Assembly: GCF_910594005.1 (NCBI RefSeq)
Contig: NC_057823.1
Coordinates: forward strand, 101,294,015 to 101,358,014
DNA from: Cervus elaphus
Lineage: Eukaryota > Chordata > Mammalia > Artiodactyla > Cervidae
Direction of reading: 5' to 3'
DNA: 64,000 nt
How positions within the stretch are numbered: position 1 is the first letter of the stretch; each line of letters starts with the position of its first letter. A program made the translations under genes and the position numbers. Shown here in pieces: positions 56,941 to 64,000 of the stretch. Below the pieces are notes generated by a model. It had not been told where the DNA came from. It was given only the letters and a program-made list of their open reading frames with translations, and did not search any database.

Positions 56941-58430
56941 GCCACTGGCAGGAATAAAACAGTCTTTGAAACCCTGATTTGCTTTATCTTTATTCACCTC
57001 ACAACTGCTTTAGAAAGCAGTATGTTGTACTAATATTAAAGCACTACATTTAAAATTTAAGTATTTTGGATAAACTAGTACAAAATCTCCAATGTGTATG
57101 TGAATGTAAGTTATGAAAATATGTTGCCCTTCACATCCAATTAACTGGTGAATTCTGAACTAATAACATCCAAAGTGGTGCAAACATGGTCCACTTGATT
57201 GAGGGAAGAAAATATTAGACTAGACCTGCTTTTAAAATAGTTTAAAGTTTTATCCCCAAAACCTTATTTGTTGTATACATCATGTATATAGTTTGCCAAT
57301 ATAATAGTAAATGCATGAAACGTGAATGAGTATACATTATACTGGAGATAATTCAGTTTTTTTTTTTTTAACTTGTTTTTTAAACTCATGACCATGAGTT
57401 TGAAAAGCACTGAACTAAACAGCCACATCCATTATATCCTGGAAATTCTTGAGGCCAAAACATTTTCTTAGCATTTTATCTATAATGCTTGAACACAGGC
57501 TTGAGATTTAGCAAGGTTGAAAGTAAGGATCATTTAGAAATAATTGTGGACAATATTATTTTGATTCTTTTACTACTTTTTTTTTGCTAGTAATTTTCTT
57601 TCCAATGCAGTAAGTTCCTCAGTTTCTTCCATTTGCTTTCCACTTTCTAATTTGAGGTCTTGATACAGTTTGGGGAAGAAAAAGATATTAGAAGAGAACC
57701 CACCTGCCTAGATAGGTTTCTGATGTTTTTATCTGTGAACCTTTCCTCGTGCACACTAGATGTTTTTGGCTAGGGACTTCTGAACCATGCGGTGAAATAT
57801 TTGCTGAGTATCCCATTTGCAGAATCCATTATTTGTGCCTCGAATGAGGTTGTGTTCTTGGTAATGGTTGTTAGTCGTGTCTTTTAAGAAGATGGTAACT
57901 GCTCGACCCTGCAGAGCTTCTCCTTTGCATCCCCCAGTTCTTTCAGGCAGCCGTCTAATAATTTGAAGATCTTTTTTTAGAGAAGACTGGCAGAATTCCT
58001 AATCTCATAGGTGTGTGACACCTTTACAGAGTATGTCTCCCCAGTGGTCACCTCTCTAGCAGTGACAGCTAAAGTATTCATGTGATTGCAGTCCTATCCT
58101 GAGGTGAAGAGAGAGTAAAACCGGAGTCTGTTCTGATACACTTTGTTTTCAGGAATTTCGGCAACAAAGACCTAAATAACAGTGACAGCCGGTGTCTAGA
58201 AGGTGGCTGCTTCCTCCCATCCTTCTTGCTCTCCAGCTCCTTGTCCTCTCCTCCCTGACGCTGCTCCAACTTCTAAGAGCCGGAGTTGACGCGCACCCTC
58301 TCTAGGCTCAGCTGCCGCAGCTCAGGGCAGAGTTACATGTGGTCCCAGGTGGTCTCTTTCTAGGTCATCCAACACTGTCCTGTCCATCTTTACTCCCATC
58401 TTGCTCTCCCCACACTCTACAGTGTAATGT
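56941..58430. other. Intergenic, nothing recognised
   Basis: AT-rich to 57900, then mixed composition. No gene supported; - strand frames at 58078-58269 and 58322-58513 lack domains. Confidence 0.55.
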
Positions 58431-58494
58431 ACCCCGGAAATACCTGCAGCCGTTCCTCGCTCATCCACGGTTTCGCTTTCCGCAGCTTCACTGC

Positions 58495-58637
58495 GAGGTC
58501 GACTGAGGTACAAAACTACTAAGCGGAAAATTCCGGAAGTAGTTCATGCGTTTAAAGTGGCACTCTGAGAGGTCACCTGAGGTACGAAAATATTAAACGG
58601 ACAATTCCGGAAGTAGTTCCTGCGTTTAAAGTGGCAC
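58495..58637 (+). repeat. 74-bp tandem duplication inside the Tigger leader
   Basis: Unit 1 begins GAGGTCGACTGAGGTAC at 58495; unit 2 begins GAGGTCACCTGAGGTAC at 58569 and ends GTTTAAAGTGGCAC at 58637. The units differ at several sites, so the duplication is not recent. Confidence 0.9.
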
Positions 58638-58737
58638 AGCTGTCCTGAGTAGCATGACGAACTCTCGTGTGGTCTCGCCAGTGTCCCGTGCGTTAGTCAC
58701 ACAGCCGCCATCTTGGCTAGCCGCGCGAAAGGGCGGG
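58533..58737 (+). promoter_or_regulatory. Cluster of ETS, YY1 and GC-box motifs in a transposon
   Basis: CCGGAAGT (ETS/GABP-type core) occurs at 58533-58540 and again at 58607-58614, one per tandem unit. GCCGCCATCTTGG (YY1 site in reverse) is at 58704-58716 and GGGCGGG (GC box) at 58731-58737. Local CpG density is high. These are the motif types common in CpG-island promoters, but no transcript evidence is available here. Confidence 0.5.
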
Positions 58738-58753
58738 AGGCGTTTCTGTCCTT

Positions 58754-58912
58754 CAGTTCAGTTCAGTCGCTCAGTGTCTGACTCTGCGACGCCATGAACC
58801 ACAGCACGCCAGGCCTCCCTGTCCATCACCAACTCCCGGAGTCCACCCAAACCCATGTCCACTGAGTTGGTGATGCCGTCCAACCACCTCATCCTCTGTC
58901 GTCCCCTTCTTG
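58754..58912 (-). mobile_element. BovB 3' fragment nested in Tigger
   Basis: About 160 bp of reverse-oriented BovB end (TTCAGTTCAGTCGCTCAG to TCTGTCGTCCCCTTC). 8-bp duplication CTGTCCTT at 58746-58753 and 58913-58920. Confidence 0.88.
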
Positions 58913-59490
58913 CTGTCCTTATGTTGACGTAATTTGTTGTACTTCGTAGTGGCCCCAACATACAAGAGTAGTGATGCTGGCGATTCAGTCATGCCAAAGA
59001 GAAGCTGTAAAGTGCTGCCTTCAAGTGAAACGGTTAAAGTTCTTGACTTAAAAAAAAAATCACATACTGAGGTGAATTAAGATGTACAGATCTACGGGAA
59101 GAGCAAATTGTCTACCGGTGAAATTATAAGGAAAAAGAAACTTTTTTGGCTTTGCTGTCACACTGCAAACTGCAAAAGTTATGGTCGTGATTGCGTGGTA
59201 AGTGCTTAGTTAAAATGGAAAGGCACTGAATTTGCACAGTAAGCTATTTTGAGAGAGACTTCATTCACATAGCTTTTGTTAGGGTATATTGTTATAATTG
59301 TTCTTTTTTTATTAGCAGTAGTAGTTATTATTGTTCATCTCTTTCTGTGTCTAATCTGTAAATTAAACTTTCTCGTAGGTAATCATGTATAGGAAAAAAC
59401 AGTACATATAGGGTCTGGTACTATTCAAGGTTTCACGCATTCACAGGGGGGCCTTGAATTATATTCTTGGATAAGTGGGACTTCTGTAAT

Positions 59491-60039
59491 TGCTGCAGTT
59501 AACTTTGCTGCAGTTAGCTCCAGACAGCCCAATTAACCTCCTGTAAGGCATACATGTTACCTTTACCTATAAGAAAGGAGATCCATTTTCATTGTTTCTT
59601 TACTCTCCTTAGGAGGAAGCAAATATTTGCATGTACCATACCTGCATGTTTATATCTCTCCACTAGACTTGTTTGGCTGTCATTTCAATGCCCGTTCCTG
59701 TTTCTAGTGTGTATTTCTCTTCTTTAGGGTTGTTTTTGCTTTGCCTATGACAGGCTGAGAACCTAGAGGGGAAATTTTCAAATATTTCTGCTGGAGTTTG
59801 CCTGAGTTGCAAACAACACCCTTATTTGTCATCTAGCCCCTGTGCAAACTGACAAGGACTGTTGAGAATTTAGCTTATCTTCATTTTTCCTATAGAAATA
59901 TATTAGCCATCTTTTGATATTTTGCCCCCAAATCTATTATGACTGGTGCAGCTTACTTTTTCATACTTCGTGAAGTAAAAGCAAATTTGTCTTTTTTTAT
60001 GCACAGCTGTAGAATTCTTCATTCTGTGACAAAGCTTCA
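59491..60039. other. Intergenic, nothing recognised
   Basis: No supported feature. Confidence 0.55.
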
Positions 60040-60047
60040 AAATGATA

Positions 60048-60252
60048 TCGTTGTGCTCAGTCGTGTCTCTTTGCTATTCCATGGACTGTAGCCCGCCGGG
60101 CTCCTCTGTCCATGGAATTTTCCACGCAAGGATGCTGGAGCGGGTTGCCATTTCCTTCTCCAGGGGATCTTCCCGACCCAGGGATCAAGCCTGCGTCTTC
60201 TGTGGCTCTAGCAGGTGGATTCTTTACCACTGCACCACCTGGGAAGCCCCCC
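60048..60252 (-). mobile_element. Bov-tA SINE
   Basis: Reverse-oriented SINE from GTGCTCAGTCGTGTCTC to GCACCACCTGGGAAGCC. 8-bp duplication AAATGATA at 60040-60047 and 60253-60260. Confidence 0.9.
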
Positions 60253-60260
60253 AAATGATA

Positions 60261-61999
60261 CTAATTCTTACCTTTGAGACTTTGTGATACATTTGAAAAA
60301 TGGGCAAACTGGCAAAAAAATTTAACAATCAAATTTTGCTTGGTTGCAAATGGAAAAGGCAAAATAGCCTGTTTAGCTTAAGTCTGCATTCACTATTCCT
60401 CTGTAGCTGCTAGTTTTAATAAAAACAGCTGAGGCAATGGAAAATTGGCTGTGGAAGAGGGCTCTGCTGAGTGTGTGATTGGACCTTTTAGAATTACAGA
60501 AATTCTCAAAACGTTTTGTACCTAAAGGCTTTTCAAAGCAGTATTCCATTCATACAAATTTAGATACACAATCAGAGTTTATAAAGACCTTCTGTGCAGT
60601 TGATTGCTCAACAAAAATTTGTACTAACAAGCCTCTTTATGTGGGCTGGTTAATGAATAACTCCCCATTCAGTCTGCATTTAGTGTACCTGGGAAATTTT
60701 GTTGCCCTTTCTCAATGTCTGCCTCATACTTGCCATGCTTCATACTCATTCTATCAGTGTTTTGTTTTGAAATCAGTTACTGTTATTGGGTTAGTACATT
60801 TATTTACTCTGGCCATTTCCTAGATTAGGTTTATGCAAGTTATGTACTGAGAATCTCCTGTGTACAAGTGTTGTGACTCTGAACCAAATCAGGTACTAGG
60901 TAGCTCTTAAGGATAACAGTTCATGTTCTGAATTTGAGTTTTCTTTTAGTTAAATAGTTCATTCTCTTTGTTTTGTGTACCTATAACCAAAGGTATCACA
61001 GACTTGGGTTGTCATTGTAGTTTTATCATTGGTACAACAACTTGTTAATAGTTAAATGCTGTTATTGATGTGCTATTTTTGTGCTGATCTTGAATAGCAC
61101 TATTCAAGAATCTTTGAAATTATTTTTCTGAAAAGAAAAAATCTTTGCAAGTAAATAATTTCTCTTAACGTTTGAGGAAATAATGTGAATAAAGGGCCCA
61201 GAATGTTCAAGTGAGCCTGTGTGAGGGTTTCTGAATAATTCCTCTAGATTTGTTCAAACCCATATGACACTGATAGTGTCAGAAAGGAAAGGAGCAAGGC
61301 AAACAATATGGAAACAGAAAAAAAATCTAAGTTGCTTCAGTTACACTTACTCCCTCCCCCCTTTTTAAAAAATTATCGCCTGGTTTAGATGTAAAAATAA
61401 CTTTCCAGTTGCAGAGTTCCAAGTTTATTCCAATGTCCTCAGTGCTGTGGGCTATATGTGGATGCACAGTGTGTGTTAACAGTACTTTTGTAATCATCTT
61501 GGGATTTTTTTTTAAATGACTTGTTATTTCAGCAGTCACACACACACACACAAAAAAGCGACTGCTGAAATATGCAAGAATTAGAGCAAGGTGATGGAAT
61601 CTAGAACGCCTTATAAAAGCCTGACCTTACTGCTGTAATTTATTTAACTCCCACACAAGCTTTTCTTCTCAAAAGTTTGATTGAGCTGTAGTTGGTTTTT
61701 GTTGATTAGGATAATTATGCTAGAATGACTTTAAAATCTCTTTGCATGCACTGTTTAGCTTGGCACTCCTTGTAATCACTTAGAGAGGGACCAGAGTGTC
61801 CTACCCAGAATTCCACAGTAGGGCAGTGGGAGGAAACCTCCAGGGAAAGAGCAAGGTGAATTTAGGGAAGCAGTTATCTTGGTTCTGCATGCAGTTTAGC
61901 TGTACAGTGCTGCTAAGGTCCGTCATGGCATTGAAAGCTGCCTAACTGTAAGAAGCCAGGTCAGTCTGAAACCAAACAGCAGAATATGCAATGGAAAGA
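60261..61999. other. AT-rich intergenic stretch with a hairpin
   Basis: No gene recognised; the + strand frame 60479-60823 lacks a known domain. The only structure seen is the inverted repeat at 61526-61571. Confidence 0.5.
61526..61571. repeat. Perfect 12-bp inverted repeat around a CA run
   Basis: ATTTCAGCAGTC at 61526-61537 and its exact reverse complement GACTGCTGAAAT at 61560-61571, separated by 22 bases of CA repeat and an A-run. Confidence 0.9.
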
Positions 62000-62190
62000 A
62001 CATGGGGGTTGAAATAAGATAAAACTTGGATTTGAATTCTGAGCTGAACCCTGGTTCTGACACTTGCAGCTGTATGACCTTGAGGTACTGTCTTCGAGAC
62101 TCAGTTTTTAAAAATTTATTATGGAGGATATGAACCAGGTTAACATGTAATTGCTTAGCATAGTGTATGGTGCAATAGACTCTTTTTTTC
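62000..62190 (+). mobile_element. MIR SINE relic
   Basis: TGGATTTGAATTCTGAGCTG, GCTGTATGACCTTGAGG and TTGCTTAGCATAGTGTATGG follow MIR order. Confidence 0.75.
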
Positions 62191-64000
62191 CCCAGCTTAC
62201 TTATGATAAACAGACAGACATCTATTTGCCTTTGGAATGTAATTAAGGATGTTTGCGTCATTTATTTTTATTGACTTTTATTAATTTTCTTGTATTTATT
62301 TTTTATAATTAAAAAAATGGCCATGATGTATCACAGACCATGAAAACTAGGTTTAAAAGCAGTTTGGGGCATTTTCTTCTGTTATGAAGCAAAAATTATT
62401 CTCTCAAGATACCTTTCATATATGTTATTGTACAATAGAAGTGATATGGCTGATGTCCAATCTGAATCAGTTTCCTAGGAAGTATATCAAGAAGTTGTGC
62501 GTTTGATCCTAGCTGATTGCTGAAATGACTTTCTAATTTATGCGCTTTATTTTAATAGTGAAGTCAGTTTATAAAAACAATGCATGATCAAATCTTTTTA
62601 TTAAGATGAAACAGTTTCTAGCTCACTGATTTAAATTTCTTTAAGAAAAAACAGAAAACCTCTGCCCTTCCATGACTAAACCACAAAGCATCTTTTATTA
62701 AAATTGCAAAATTAATAGAATAACATAATTTTTAGATAAACTTTAAAAAGGCATATCTAAATTGCTACCTATAGTATAGACCTGTAGGTTAGTTATAGTG
62801 GGTTAGACTTCTCAAGTATATTCTTAATGTTTCCTGATATGTAGTGATAATTAAATGAATGTCCTCTTGGAATCAGTTACTGTAGTGTAGATAAACAGAT
62901 TTAAGTTGAAAATTTATTTAGAGGCTCAGTTTGAGGTAGAAATAAATCTAAGCTTGAGGTAGAAATAAATGTAAGCTATCTTGGTTTCAAACAACATTTT
63001 AAATAAGGTATAATAAAGCTTTGGTCCTTGGTCTTTTTTTGGTTATTAAATCTGCTTCATTTTTAGTATAATTCTAGGGTAAAACTTCTTAACCTTTTCT
63101 CTGTTAGTCCTAAATCATTAATTAGTGTTTTATAGGATCCTAAGAGATTGCAGTATTTCATAATTATATGCCTATGAATTCACTTTTGGAAATGTGAAAG
63201 CTGTTGCAAATTTAAAACTGGAGATCATGGTAACTAGCTTTCCTAAGTTACTTTTTATTGACCCTTTTGTGATCAAGGATTTGTTTTCTGTGTGATTTCC
63301 TGAACTACTTAATTAATAATTTGATGTCATGGCAGTTTTATGAGTTTGTACCCTAAAATTGCTTATACTGAGAGGAGCAGGTTTCTCTAGGGAATATTTA
63401 CTTAATATTTTTTTCTTTTTCCCTGATGGTACAAGGCAGGAACTTTCTAGACCAAAACAGAATCCTTCTAATAAATATAACTTCATTTACACAGTCTAAA
63501 AAAATGTTTTGTTAGGTTTAGTTTATCACAAGGGAAAAAAATTTTCCTTTAACAGACAAATAGGAGAGCCAAGTTAAATGTAGCAGATAATCTTAATGCA
63601 GTGAATATGCTGAAGGCCCATAAGTATGATCATTTTCCAATTTGAGTTCCCTAAATGGGGGCAGTAAGTGTAGAAGTCTGTGGTCAGCTGAAATGAATGA
63701 GAAATAACAGCAGTGACCTTTGCATCCGGGAAAGACATCATTCTGCTTCTGGCTTTTCACAGCTTATGTGTTTGTGTTTTTAATGTATGACTGAACCTGA
63801 AAGTTCATCCCTAATCTTAATCCACAGGGAAATGGCAGAAATCCTAGCCAGCCAAATGATACAAATTTAAATTTCCCGTGAAGGAAAGGTCAGTAGCATT
63901 CTGTTCGGCTGGGGACGATCTCAGCACAGCAATCTTTCTGATTAAAATTCCCGTTGAGAGCTAGTGATTTGTCTGATTGAAAAACTAAATAGGTCCTTAA
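62191..64000. other. AT-rich intergenic stretch to window end
   Basis: No gene, RNA or repeat family was recognised. A short near-direct repeat, GAGGTAGAAATAAATSTAAGC, occurs twice near 62930-62975. Confidence 0.5.

Larger units (their letters stand above)
58433..59490 (+). mobile_element. Tigger-like DNA transposon with degraded transposase start
   Basis: Same family as 134-586 but opposite orientation. The left end reads CTCATCCACGGTTTCGC and the right end GGATAAGTGGGACTTCTG before TA. Downstream of a long CpG-bearing leader it retains the beginning of a transposase: MPKRSCKVLPSS is readable from 58992, then frameshifts and stops destroy it (an A9 run near 59050). A nested BovB fragment lies inside the leader. 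It cannot produce transposase. Confidence 0.8.

Overview
The window comes from a ruminant nuclear genome, most likely a bovid. The evidence is its repeats. About 18 tRNA-headed Bov-tA/Bov-A2 SINE copies, 5 CHR-2-type SINEs and 11 fragments of the RTE-class LINE BovB are spread across it, with ruminant L1 3' ends and older mammalian MIR, L2, L1, MER5A, Tigger and MaLR LTR relics. No bacterial or viral genome, CRISPR array or prokaryotic-style operon is present.

There is one recognisable protein-coding gene, on the + strand: MACIR (older name C5orf30), the macrophage immunometabolism regulator and UNC119-binding protein. Its CpG-island promoter and inferred non-coding exon 1 lie at about 30.6-32.4 kb. 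A probable small non-coding exon lies at 38011-38100. The whole 207-codon reading frame sits in the last exon (acceptor ending at 48575, CDS 48599-49222). A 3' UTR of about 1.8 kb runs to a poly(A) signal at 51034-51039. The inferred transcription unit spans about 20 kb.

Layout: 1-30 kb is intergenic and repeat-rich. It holds nested BovB/SINE insertions, a 57-bp minisatellite at 13.85-14.15 kb and a Tigger DNA-transposon relic at the left edge. 30.6-32.4 kb is the CpG island, with a C-rich tandem tract and an 11-unit GGC repeat. 32.4-48.6 kb is intronic; the first ~7 kb lacks ruminant-specific insertions and the 39-46 kb part is crowded with them. 48.6-51.06 kb is the coding exon and 3' UTR. 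Just downstream, at 51510-51808, is a near-perfect full-length 7SL RNA retrocopy on the - strand. 52-58 kb is sparse unique sequence. 58.43-59.49 kb is a second Tigger copy with an internal 74-bp tandem duplication, a cluster of promoter-type motifs and a nested BovB fragment. 59.5-64 kb is AT-rich and mostly featureless.

I did not find a convincing undescribed multi-gene system. The items most worth checking are the 7SL retrocopy, the Tigger-derived ETS/YY1/GC-box cluster, the uORF in the predicted second exon, a composite SINE with a doubled head, and the insertion-poor zones around the MACIR promoter and coding exon. Repeat family names come from recognising consensus sequence by eye, without a database search, so subfamily assignments are approximate.
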